From Moniliella sp. 'wahieum' (Eukaryota > Basidiomycota > Moniliellomycetes > Moniliellales > Moniliellaceae), in assembly GCA_003971905.1 (NCBI GenBank), contig RSEE01000053.1:248001-312000 (forward strand): a stretch of 64,000 nt of DNA, given 5' to 3'. How positions within the stretch are numbered: position 1 is the first letter of the stretch; each line of letters begins with the position of its first letter. Below are positions 36,501-46,600 of this stretch, piece by piece. The position numbers and the translations under genes were made by a program. The notes below the pieces were generated by a model. That model did not search any database and had not been told where the DNA came from. It was given only the letters and a program-made list of their open reading frames with translations.

Positions 36501-37257
36501 ATGACCGGCACATTTGTTTCCAAGCTTCAGTTCTGGAAGGTACGTCCGCCCCTCTTCCCCCCCCCTACTTGTCTTTGTTCATGCTGACTCTCGTGCCTCT
36601 CTCAGCGCGACGAACGCAAAAAGCCTCGGAACAAAATCTCCGGCGGCGCGGCGGCGGCGGCGCATCAGCAGCCCAGGGGTTTCTTCTCCAATCCAGCGGT
36701 TGCCGCTCTTGGTGTTTTCCGATCCAGGCCCCTTACCAGACCAAGATACACCCCACCACCATCATCACGATCCGTCCTCTTCCAGCCCCAGACCGGTGGC
36801 ACTGATCAGGGGGAGGCGGCTACAGCGGGGGCGGAGGTGGCTACAGTGGAGGTGGTGGCTACAGTGGGGGTGACCACAGTGGGGGTGGCTACAGTGGTGG
36901 CGGAGGTGGCTATAGCAGCGGAGGAGGTGGCGACAGCGGGGGCGGAGGTGGCTACAGCAGCGAGGCGGTGGCGACAGTGGAGGAGGAGGAGGAGGTGACA
37001 GTGGGGGAGGAGGATTTGATCTCCACAAACCTGCGGTGATGTTCTCGCGAAAGTTCGTTACCGCGGATGTTTTCTTCTTACACGGACACATATTGTCTTC
37101 GCTTGGTCCCTTTCCAGCCTCTACTACCGTCAATCTTTCGATGACACAGACTGTTGCTTCTCCACTTATTACTACTACCTTGCATATCGCTTGTCCTACG
37201 GACCCAGAGGTAAAACGGGAGTCCAAATACAGTTCAACACGACAGAGACTCGATTAA
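36501..37257 (+). CDS. Small glycine/tyrosine-rich protein (GYSGGG repeats), function unknown
   Basis: Exon 1 (36501-36539) encodes MTGTFVSKLQFWK. The intron 36540-36605 (GTACGT..TCTCAG) leads into RDERKKPRNKISGG and a Phe/Arg/Pro-containing segment. From about 36805 the DNA repeats GGnGGTGGCTACAGT-like units; in one frame this reads GGGYSGGG, GGYSGG, GGGYSSGGG and so on, ending GGGGFDLHKPAV. The frame then stays open to a stop at 37257. To enter the Gly frame one G must be restored in a G run near 36807, and another small shift is needed near 36962. Otherwise the repeat reads as Ala/Val/Thr. No signal peptide or known domain is seen. The repeat style is like low-complexity, phase-separating or cell-wall-associated proteins, but that is only a resemblance. 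Confidence 0.55.
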
Positions 37258-37356
37258 CAGCTTAATAGTGAGAAACTTGCTACTAGGTGTGAAAAGGCAA
37301 CCCAGCAGTTTGTTTGCCTATCCAATAACATGTGGGGGCATCCATCAACTCGGCAC

Positions 37357-39175
37357 TTAGAGCGGGTTGGGTGCATCAATGTTGACTGACACGGCCTTGA
37401 CCTGAACATAGTTCTCCAGCGCGTAGCTCGCGTTCTCACGGCCAATGCCCGAAGCCTTGTATCCGCCAAAGGGCACTTGGGCCGAAAGCGCATTGTACGT
37501 GTTGACCCATACCGAGCCCGCCTGGAGAGAGTGAGCTGTCCACAGCGCCTTGGAAATGTCGCGAGAAAAGACGCCGGCCGCCAGACCGTACATCGAGTCA
37601 TTGGCCTTGCGCAGCAACTCGTTGTGGTCTTTGAACGTGTGTACCACCACCACCGGGCCAAGATCTCTTCGCGGCTAATCACCGAATCTTCAGCACAGTC
37701 GGTAAAGATGGTGGGCTCAATGAACCAGCCACGGGGCTTGCCCTTGCCCAAATACCGTTCCTCTGACACGGGCTTGCCCCCGTGACCAGCGTACCTTCCG
37801 TCTTGCCAATCTCAATGTAGCGGAGAATGGACTCGTATTGCGCCCTGCTGATCTGTGGGCCGAGGTAGGTGTCTTTCTCAAACGGGTCGCCCACCTTGAG
37901 CGAATCAAACTTGACCTTGAGCGCAGCCAGGAACGGTTCGTAGATCTTCTCGTGGACGTAAATGCGCGTGCCAGCACAGCAGGTCTGGCCCATGTTGAAG
38001 TTGACACCCATCGTACACCAGGACACGGCCTGCTCCAGATCAGCGTCGTCCAGAACAACCGAGGGCGACTTGCCACCAAGTTCGAGAGTGACCTTTTTCA
38101 GGTTGGTGTTGGCCGCCGCCTTCATCACTACACGCCCAACGCGCGTAGAACCCGTAAAGGAGATCTTGTCAATGTCAGGATGCTCGCCATGGCATTTCCT
38201 GCCCCAGTGCCAAGACCAGTGACGAGGTTGACCACACCCTTGGGGAAACCAGCCTCGTCAATCAGCTCAAACAGTCTGAGTGCCGACAGAGGCGTGTTCT
38301 CTGCCGATTTGAGGACCAGCTGTGTTGCCCGTCGCAAGGGCCGGGCCCAACTTCCACGCGGTCAACATCAAGGGTAATTCCACGGCACAATCCACAGCAC
38401 CGCAAACTCCGATGGGCTCCAGACGAGTGTATTGGAACAAGTGCGGGTTTTCCCCCGTCAAAACCTGGCCCGAGTGTTTGTCGGCCCAGCCGGCAAAGTA
38501 GCGGATCGCACCCAGCAACTGGGCCACATCAAACGACTTGGCAATCTCGTACGGCTTGCCATTGTCTAACGCCTCGATTGCCGCTAACTCATCGTAGTTC
38601 TGCTCGATAAGACGAGCCAGTTTGTTGAGTAGCACGCCGCGCTCGGGCCCAGTCGTGTGCACCCCCAGGTCGTCTTGAACGCCCGGCGGGCCGCCTTGAC
38701 GGCGAGATCAATGTCGTGAGCATCGCCCTGGGAGATTTCCGCCGCCACTTCTCAGTGGTGGCGGGGTTAACAACGCTAAGCGTCTCCCCCGTCATCGACG
38801 GCACCCATTCGCCACTGAGAAAGGAGGAGAATCGGTTTCAGCAGCCAGCCACAACCCCAACGAAGACATGGCGGAATGAGGTACGTACTCAATATAAAGA
38901 CCCCCGTTGAAGGTAGACTGCGTGCCGTTGGGGAATTCGAGGTGGACTTGTGGGACATGCTCCTGAAAAGAGTATGCGCGCTTTGCCAGGGCCGGCACAA
39001 CGGTTGGGGTTACCTTGGTACGGGCGGAAGCGACGAGCTGGTGGAGGGTACGGGCGTTGGCGGCAGGCGGGGGCAAGCGAGAGCCGACAACTGGCCACAC
39101 CAGCGAGCACGCGGCACGGCAGTTGGTAAGGCGGGCAGGAGCGCGTAGTGGAGGGTGCTGGAGAACGGGACGCAT
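37357..39175 (-). CDS. Mitochondrial aldehyde dehydrogenase (NAD(P)+)
   Basis: An ALDH-superfamily enzyme that oxidises aldehydes to acids, probably acetaldehyde to acetate. The ATG at 39175 opens an Arg/Ala/Pro-rich leader without acidic residues over the first 60 or so positions, like a mitochondrial presequence, followed by [19 protein letters not shown]. The intron 38888-38815 (GTACGT..TCTCAG) joins to [20 protein letters not shown]. Catalytic blocks are present: [12 protein letters not shown] with the general-base Glu, and [20 protein letters not shown] with the nucleophilic Cys. The C-terminus has [20 protein letters not shown], as in class 1/2 ALDHs. Length after correction is about 550 residues. 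Single-base shifts are needed near 38660, 38325, 38190, 37780 and 37660. All catalytic residues are kept, so the gene looks functional. Confidence 0.9.
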
Positions 39176-40470
39176 GGTGCCAAGTGCAGAGCGGGAGGGG
39201 GGGGGAGGTTACACACGGGGGAGGGGTTTTATACGGGGAATGACCATCACCAGAGCTGCTGCGCTGGCTGGGTCGAAGGAGGACACTGAAGCTGGCAAGG
39301 CTGAGGCTTCAGCTGAAGCTGCATGTGCCAGACTGGAAAAAGTGGAGATCGGGTGCGGCAGCAAACAGGCACCATGCACCAACCATGACGTGCAGGACGC
39401 GCGTCATGCGGGGGGCCAATGCAAGCACTGCGAGAAGAACGAAGGGGATGGCCTGTGCGTTGTGCCGGCGAGAGGCAGCCCCGGCCAACGATCGGCACCG
39501 GCCGCCGCCTGTCGATTGAACATTGAACTTTGAAATTGCCCCGTGTGATGCTGGCTGTGACATGTGACATGTGATATGTGATGTGCGCGCACACTGCCCG
39601 CGACGCTGCGCGCGTTCCACATGTCTGCATCACAATGTGTGGTACCGGGACAGAGCAATGGATGGCACAGAGAAGGAGACGGAGAAGCGGTAACCGGTAA
39701 GCGGGAAGCGGTAAGCGCTTGGCGCTTACCGGGCGCTTACCCCACTAGGAAGTTGCGCAAGGAGCAGCAGCCGATTGTCTCGACTAGTAGTAGGCGCCTG
39801 CGCTTCTACCGTCCATGGGCCATCCGAACTATCGCAGTCTACACGTCTATCCCCGGCCACCGCTCGGCCTTCTTGCCTTCTGGAAGCGGAGCCGCCGCCT
39901 GCATCGGCTCCGCCTGCGCCTGACGTTGATGAGCAAATCACCTGTGTGCCCCTGCTGTGCTGGTCGAGAATGCATAATGGGACCACTCCACTCATCCAAC
40001 CATACTCAGTATGGAGGACGCGGCCAGACGACGGAACGGTGAGGTCCATGCGCAGGTATAATAGAAGGGTATCAGAGAGTGTATCAGAGAGTGTATCCCG
40101 CGCTGGAACATCGGTAAGGAAACTCTTTGTCTCGATTTCTGCCATCCTACAGAGGGAAGAGATACGCTTTGTCATGGGCAGCACGAATAAGGGTTCCATA
40201 TTCATCAGCGATGACATTCGGAACAAAAGTGTATGCTACAGAGCCCATGCCCAACGAGGACAGAGGGGAAACACGTCGACGAGAACGCAACGAGAAAAAA
40301 AGCGGGGCCGTCGGTCGGACGGCGGGGCCATTTGCGGTCGGACGGGGGATCAAAGTGAGAGCAATCAAGCCAAGGGTTACCCGGGTCAGGGGGGAACGCG
40401 AAAACCTAGAAGGAGAATAAAGATGTCCACAGGAAACGAAACGGAGGGATTGTCAAAGTGTGGAGGGGCT
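39176..40470. other. Intergenic region with short palindromic repeats
   Basis: It holds TGACATGTGACATGTG (39558-39573), a GAACATTGAAC motif (about 39518) and runs of GTAAGCG/GCGCTTACC in both orientations at 39690-39740. A long plus-strand frame (39775-40644) has no ATG start and no known content. Confidence 0.4.
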
Positions 40471-41835
40471 CTAGGCAAAGGGAGAGGCAGAGGGCTGGGT
40501 AAAGAGTTCAGCCCGGTTATAGGCAAAGTGGCCCAAACGCTGATTGCCAGCGTTACCAAACGTGTCAATGCCATCTCCCTGAGCCAAGAGAGTATCGAGT
40601 TGATTCATGTAAGCCGTGGGGGCTTAGGAGTGCGTGTCTGCTGAGAGAGCATGCCATTAGGCGGAGTGGCGGGGCGCATCTCGCCGCTCGATTGCGAGCG
40701 CGAGGGGGCATCCCGAGTGAGTGTAAGAGAAGGTGTGCGCGAGGGAGCAGGAAGCGACTCCTCCGCCGGCGCAGTGTGCGTGGTGGGAGCAAAGGGTTGT
40801 TGGATCCCGCCACAAACGAGTCAGAGGCAACGGACGACATGCCGTTCGGTGACAGCGGCGCAGTCCAGCCCGTGAGCATCGGCGCAGACACATAAGCGGC
40901 CGTCATTTGAGGCTGAACATACATCCCCGTGTACTGAGGGTACATCATGCCGTACATGTTGTTCATCTGGTTCTGGCCCAACTGCCAGCGAGCCATCTCG
41001 AGCTGCTGAGCTTGCAGCGCATCCTGCGCTTGCTTCTCGGCCTGGGCGCGAGCGTCTTCTTCCGCTTGACGCTGCTGCTCCGCCTCAGCTTGAGCGCGAC
41101 GGAGAGCCAAGGCTTGAGCCTCGGCTTCAGCGGACTGACGGCTCACCTCGAGAGCACGGGCCAGAGCAGCTTCCTCTTGGCGACGACTACGTTCCGCAAC
41201 CTCAGCCTCGCTACGGCGACGGGCAGCCGCAGCATCGGCTTGGCGATCGATCGGGGAGACGATGGGGCGGATGGGTTCATCCAAGGAGGAAGCGGAGGGC
41301 CGGCGGGGACGCTGACCGTTGAACCGAGCCCGTGCTTGGCGCAGCTTATCCTCGCTTTGGAGCAACAACGTGATCTCGCGCGCCTTTTCCCGCACTGTAG
41401 TACAGAGTAAAGTGCCATGCTAAGGGTCAATATCCCACCCCATATGTGAAGGTTCACTTGAATAGTGTCATCTGCAACGTACCCAATTCGCCCTGATCAA
41501 CGCCGGGCATTGTCGATGTATTGGAACTCGCGCAGCGTCTTGATCAGGTACAGGTTGGTGCGGAAATACTCGATCGCCGCAGGCGAGCCGGCGAGAAGGA
41601 GATAGTGAACCAGGCAAAGAGACTTAAACGTGCCGCCACTGGCGGGTGCGGTCATTAAGACGACGGCGAGCATGGGCATGAGCTCGACAAAGTCGCTGCG
41701 GGTGTAGGTGAGCCGAGCAAGCTCGGCAAGAATCTCGACGGGCGCATCACGCTTGTTGTTGGCTGTCGCCTCACGGACAAGCACCTCCGTGCCGCCGTAA
41801 CTGAGGTTCTTAAAGGCACGCAGAACGCTGGACAT
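40471..41835 (-). CDS. Epsin (ENTH domain endocytic adaptor)
   Basis: A clathrin adaptor that binds PtdIns(4,5)P2 and ubiquitinated cargo at the plasma membrane. The ATG at 41835 begins MSSVLRAFKNLSYGGTEVLV, an ENTH domain. LAELARLTYTRSDFVELMPM and LYLIKTLREFQYIDNA agree with it. The intron 41482-41395 (GTACGT..CTACAG) joins GVDQGEL to VREKAREITLLLQSEDKLRQ. A charged coiled-coil-like stretch with at least one UIM-like motif (QEEAALARALEVSRQ) follows, then a Gln/Met/Tyr-rich segment and an NNPFAP motif that could bind EH domains. The C-terminal block TLLAQGDGIDTFGNAGNQRL matches the conserved tail of fungal Ent1/Ent2, and the protein ends in SPFA at 40471. One-base shifts are needed near 41503, 40795 and about 40620. 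Confidence 0.88.
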
Positions 41836-43603
41836 AACAGGAGAGGTGGGGAGGGAGGAAGGTGTGGCGAGAACGAAAGGAGGCTAGCTGGTGCTGGTAT
41901 CTATCGGACTGAGCTGAGCAGCAAACACAGGATGGCGAGAGCGAGGCCGCATTTATGGAGACTAAAAGCAGGGACCACCAGCCCGCACCTGGGCAGTGTT
42001 GGCCAGCACTGGTGCGGTGGGGCCGGGGCCAGAGTGGCGTGAGCGGTTGCCACCAGGAGGCGGGGCGAAGAGTGGCAGGGTGTGTTATGAAGAAGGGCGT
42101 GCGCCCCATGGGCGCTCTCTGCACGGGGTCTGGGATGCTGGGATGTGACGTGTGACGGGCTGGCGGCTGGCGGCTGGCGTCCTGCGTGGAGCGTCCCCGG
42201 GGATGGGTTGTGTGTGTTGCGTGAGGCATCGAATGCCGCGGAGGCGGAGCCAGGCAGGCGCAGGCGCGCTGCGAGGGGTTAACTTTGACATTTGAGGCCG
42301 TACGCCAGCTAGACGCAGCCTCAGTACCTCAGTGCCTGATCAGTCGACCAGGGGGCGACGGCCCCTATTGGCGGGCCGAGACTGCGCCCCCCCGGCGAGG
42401 CAGCCTACAGCGCCGGCCTGCGCTGGCTCGCTGACGAAGCGCAGCTTCGTAGGCAAGCAGCCGCTCAGCTGCCCGTCCCCGCTCTGCGCTCGCGCGCAAC
42501 ACGCTCTCCACCTCACGCACTCGGTGGCTGACCATTGGCCGCTGACCGGGACCAGCAACGTACATCCTGCTTGGCCTGTGCTCTGGAGTCTGTGGGGGCA
42601 AGCTGCGCATGTCATGCATGTCATGCTTGAAGCTAGTGAGCATGAAAAGGTTTGAAAAAGATCGAGGATCGAGATGATCGATGATCGATGGAGATTGAAT
42701 CGTGATGCATGATAGGACTACACAGACCTCGACTCTCGCTCTTGCCATCGACAGTTGCGGGAAGGCAGAATGGGATGCACACCTCCCCCACCCGACTCCG
42801 GCTGCGGGCGGAGAAGACGGCCCTTGGGCAGGCAACCGTCGTAGTAGTACAACTGCTGGTAACTCCGGTCCTCCGGCGCCACGGAGCCGTAAGCAAAGCT
42901 CCGGAGGTCCGTCAGCGCGTCAGCGATCATCCATCACCGGTCACCTATCATCATTAACCTATCCTGGGATCTGGCGTAGGAACGCCCAGGGCCAGACAGG
43001 CCTAGGGCCTAGGCGTTGGACCGAGAGACCTGGGGGTGCCAGATGCATGTGAGACCGACCGCCGCGGAATTTTGCCGGCGGTGGCCTGCGGAGCGCCGAG
43101 GCCCGGAGCAATCAAATGCTGACCGCTGATGCATTAGGCGGATCGAATGGTCGGTGCCAGGAGGCCGGCGATTAGCTGCACTGGCGAGGTGCCGCGACAG
43201 TGGGTGCCACGCCACCTGCACATGTCACGTCACGCGTCACACACACACGTCCCTCCCACATCTCCTCCCGCCCTAACACGTGTCAAATCCCCCATTCAAT
43301 ATTCAGCGCAACGTTCAACACGTTCAATGCCAATCGCTCCGGCATCACGCATCGACGTCACCCTTGCCAGCGTGGCAGTGTCACGTGCCCTGTTGGCATG
43401 GTACGAAGAACCGGTGGCAAGCACCACTCGTTGGGTGGCCTTCCAAGTTCAACGTTCTATCACGACTAGGCCAAGCGACCCGATTGTTGATGTCAGCAAC
43501 GATCGCTTCGAGATCGCTTCGAGCATTGTCGCTCCACTCGTTCTCCGCATCCTCCACGCCCTCCACGTTCTCCCCCTCGGTCTCTCCGCGTCGGGAATGG
43601 GGG
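41836..43603. other. Intergenic region
   Basis: No gene is supported. GATGATCGATGATCGATGG lies at about 42673-42692, and GTCACGTCACGCGTCACACA lies near 43226-43247. Both are motif classes repeated elsewhere in the window. Confidence 0.35.
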
Positions 43604-43849
43604 AACTGTGTTGAGCCATCGGGTGGCTCGTGCTTTGGCCAATGTCCCTTCAGTTGCTCCTCAAGCCTGGGAGTTCCGTTGTTTTCTCTCTCTGTTTTTC
43701 CCTTTTCTGCAGCTTAGCCCCTGGTGGCGACTCGCTGCTTGTTGTTCCTCTGTAGGTGTTGCTGGTTGGCTTAGACCACCACCACCACCACCACCAGTGC
43801 GATTGCATCACCCTCGAGGACCATCAGGACTCCAGGTCTCATCAAACTG
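43604..43849 (+). mobile_element. Solo LTR copy 1 with 5-bp target duplication
   Basis: A 236-bp element, 43609-43844, starts TGTTGAGCC and ends GGTCTCATCA (TG..CA termini). It is bracketed by AACTG at 43604-43608 and again at 43845-43849. It shares nearly its whole length with copies at 49508 and 63019, including an internal CCA microsatellite. No internal retrotransposon coding region is attached, so it is a solo LTR left after recombination. Confidence 0.88.
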
Positions 43850-44294
43850 CCTGCTCACTTTGGGTGATGTTAGATGTTGCCGAGGCTATCGCAAGAACCC
43901 CATATTGGTTGGGATGCGCTACAACACTATCCATCGGCCAGGGTGCCTAGCCGATGAGACGCAAATAGTATATGTGGGTGGGAGATCAAACTAATAGAGA
44001 AACAGCAGAGGTGAAGGGGGGGAGGGGAGGGGAGAAGAAACCGACCGTTAGTCAAGCTCCAATAACGGTTCGCCTCCCATATTATCATGCAAGTACGACT
44101 AGCCAAAGTCACAAAAAGTCACAGGAGAGAGATCCGGGGTACGGGAAAGGAAGGGAAGGAAGGGAAGGGAAGGGGAGGGGAGGAGAGAAGAGGAGAGGAG
44201 AGATCCTGCGCAAATTCTTTTCGAAAGCAGAGCAGCATAAAGGAGTGTTTGTTGTGAGATGGGTTCGTAGACACATACAAAATCGTGTGGGGGG
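43850..44294. other. Intergenic region with a purine tract
   Basis: A long GGGAAGG/GGAGGGGAGG purine run occupies about 44135-44205, and a shorter one 44010-44038. No gene is seen. Confidence 0.4.
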
Positions 44295-46600
44295 TCATCG
44301 TAGGGCCGTCTGAGCAAACTTGGCAAACAAGGCCGCATCGCGTTCGGAGATGGCCTGGCGTGCCTTGCTAGCTACACCCAGCTGGTCCCACGAACCAGGC
44401 GGAGCCGGGACAACAAGACCGGTGGTGGCGACCGGCAAGGTGCCAGCGCCTGGATCGAACGAGGAGGACGAAGCGAAGCTGCTCGCACTGCGTACGGGCT
44501 TGGGAGAGATAGGTGTGGCGGGAGAGAGGGGAGGCCGTTGGCGAGCCAGAGCTCTCGTGCCGAGCGAGGGGGGTCATGGAAAGTGTAGGTGTGGCGGAGA
44601 GAGAGAGGTGCAGGCGGAAGCAGGACGAGATAAGTTGTTGTGGGAAGTGGCGTGTGGAGCGAGCCATCGATCGTGGTTGGGGTCGGGGAGGAAAGGAGGG
44701 AGGGGAGAGATCGCAATGGGTTGAGCAATGTTCAATCCCGAGGAAGAGACAGGTACGGAGGAGAGGAAGGAAAAGCCATCGGGCAACGGTGCTTCAGCGG
44801 CTCCTTCACTGCAGTACTTTTCCCGCCGAAGCAAGGGGCAGAGCGATTTGAGTCGATGGGATCTCTGGCCCTTGCCTCGCCAGTTTGGGAAGGCTAGGGG
44901 CGGAAGCTAGCATAGGAGACAAGGGCACCTTGGTGTTTGCTCCATTCTCCCCACCGCAACATCCCAAAGAGAGACTGGAGTTGAGGCTCGGCAGAAATGA
45001 CCGACTTTCTGTGACCAGGCAGCGCGCTAGGGACGATGGGCATGGTGCGTGCTGATGGCAACAGAGGGGTTAGAGCACAGGAAGGAAAGGTAGACGTGCC
45101 CGGAGGTGTAGAAATGGAAGAACAAGCAGCACGAGCAACGGCAGAGGAGGCAAGACTGTTGGGGTATGTCAGCGATCCTACAGATTCGCCTCTGTCCCCG
45201 CCGTAGTGCCGTTCATAGAGACGTGTCTCGTTCCATGATCCCCGCGAGACTCCAGAGCCTCATCACCCTGTCCTTCCCTTTCCTTGAGAGAGCGGAGCGG
45301 TTGCTACGGTGCTCATCTTGCCCATCGGGTTTCAGCCTTGAGCCGGGGGGCAGAAGAGCTGCATCAAGCTCAATTGGTCCCGTACTTGGGCCAAAAGCTT
45401 TCCAACCGTGGCGGGGAATTGCAATGGGAGAACAGACAACGCCGATCGCACATCGGAAGCCAAGTCCATCACCCCGTCCGTCCTCCCATCTCCCGCCAAA
45501 AGGTCAAACTGAGCCAGACTGCGCCACAGAAGCGTTCGAGTTTCGCCACACGGTCTTGCTGGGAACGTAAAGCTAAAACCAGGCCCGCGTAGCTTCCAAC
45601 CCTGTCCACAGCTCGGGAGGGGGGGAGAAGTAGGGTCCAAGGCGTTGTACGACGGCCCCATGTTCCGAGCCAGGGCCTCCACCAGCCCATCCGCCGACCA
45701 AGATGGGGGGTGATGGGAGCGGTGGCCTGGGTGTTGGGTGATAATGGCATGATGGGTGGAAGTGGGGACGGGGCGGGTCCCTCGTCCGCGGCCAAAGTAA
45801 GGGGCGATGCTAATGGGTTTCCCCATACCGGACGGCAGGGAGGTACAGGGTACTAGGTCAGGCGAATCTCCGATCTTGAGGCCTACGTCGGCCCATGACC
45901 GCGACCTGGGTTGCATCTTACCCGTTTGTTCCGTTCTCGCGTGGACGTGATGGACTTTTTGATAGCTATGCGAGAGGAGAGGGAGAGTGGGTCCGCTGAG
46001 AAGATCGGGCACTGCTTTTGGTGGTACAGCTGGAGGAGTTGCTGAGGGGAAAGGTACTTTGTCCTGTGCATGATCTGTGGACGAGATTGGTCGACGGTCG
46101 GGTGATATCTGCGCTCCCCCCCCGGTGCCATTGATGCCTGTGACAGCAGGTGGTGAGTGTCGCTTTGATCCCTGACGCAAATTGAACCCCGGCAAGCCAT
46201 TTTGCCCCGGTGCTGTCCCCATCTCTAAGAGAGACGACCTAGGCCGGTGTGACGACGATTTCGCCCCCTTGGACCCTGCATGGCAGTGAAATCAGGCTGA
46301 GACGCACTCGTTACAGGCGAGGCGTTGATGTAATAGTAAGATCCGCCGGTAGGGGAGAGAACTTTGGTTCTATGCTTGGATAGCTCGTCCTCGAATGCCA
46401 TCGCAGCTGGGGAGAGGTTGTGGGAAGGATCCACGCCTTCCATGACAGAGTCTGCCTCACAATCCGAGCCTTCCTGTGGTGCACGGCCAAAGAGAGTCGA
46501 AGACGGGGGGTAGGGAGCGGGCCAAGAAGTGGCAAAGTGAGAAATTTGGCCCGGGGTGACAAGAGCGATCGAAGAGAGAGCGAGTCGCGCTTAGCCCGAC
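44295..46600 (-). CDS. Ser/Pro-rich protein, function unknown
   Basis: I do not recognise this protein. A coding signal is supported at two places. The C-terminus is GSWDQLGVASKARQ.. with ..DAALFAKFAQTALR, ending at 44295. An internal block, about 46490-46270, contains GVDPSHNLSPAAMAFEDELS and KVLSPTGGSYYYINASPVTS. Between them (46222-45650) a Ser/Pro/His-rich frame stays open (MGTAPGQNGLPGFNLRQGS.. to ..ALARNMGPSYNALDPTSP), shifted by one base from the block before it. The 5' end is not resolved: proline-rich frames continue to about 47450 and could be further coding sequence. No catalytic or membrane segment is visible. It could be a regulatory scaffold or a cytoskeletal/signalling protein. 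Confidence 0.45.

Noticed and set aside
39775-40644. A 289-residue plus-strand open frame
   Set aside because: It begins with TTG, has no recognisable domain, and its last part lies opposite the conserved epsin C-terminus.
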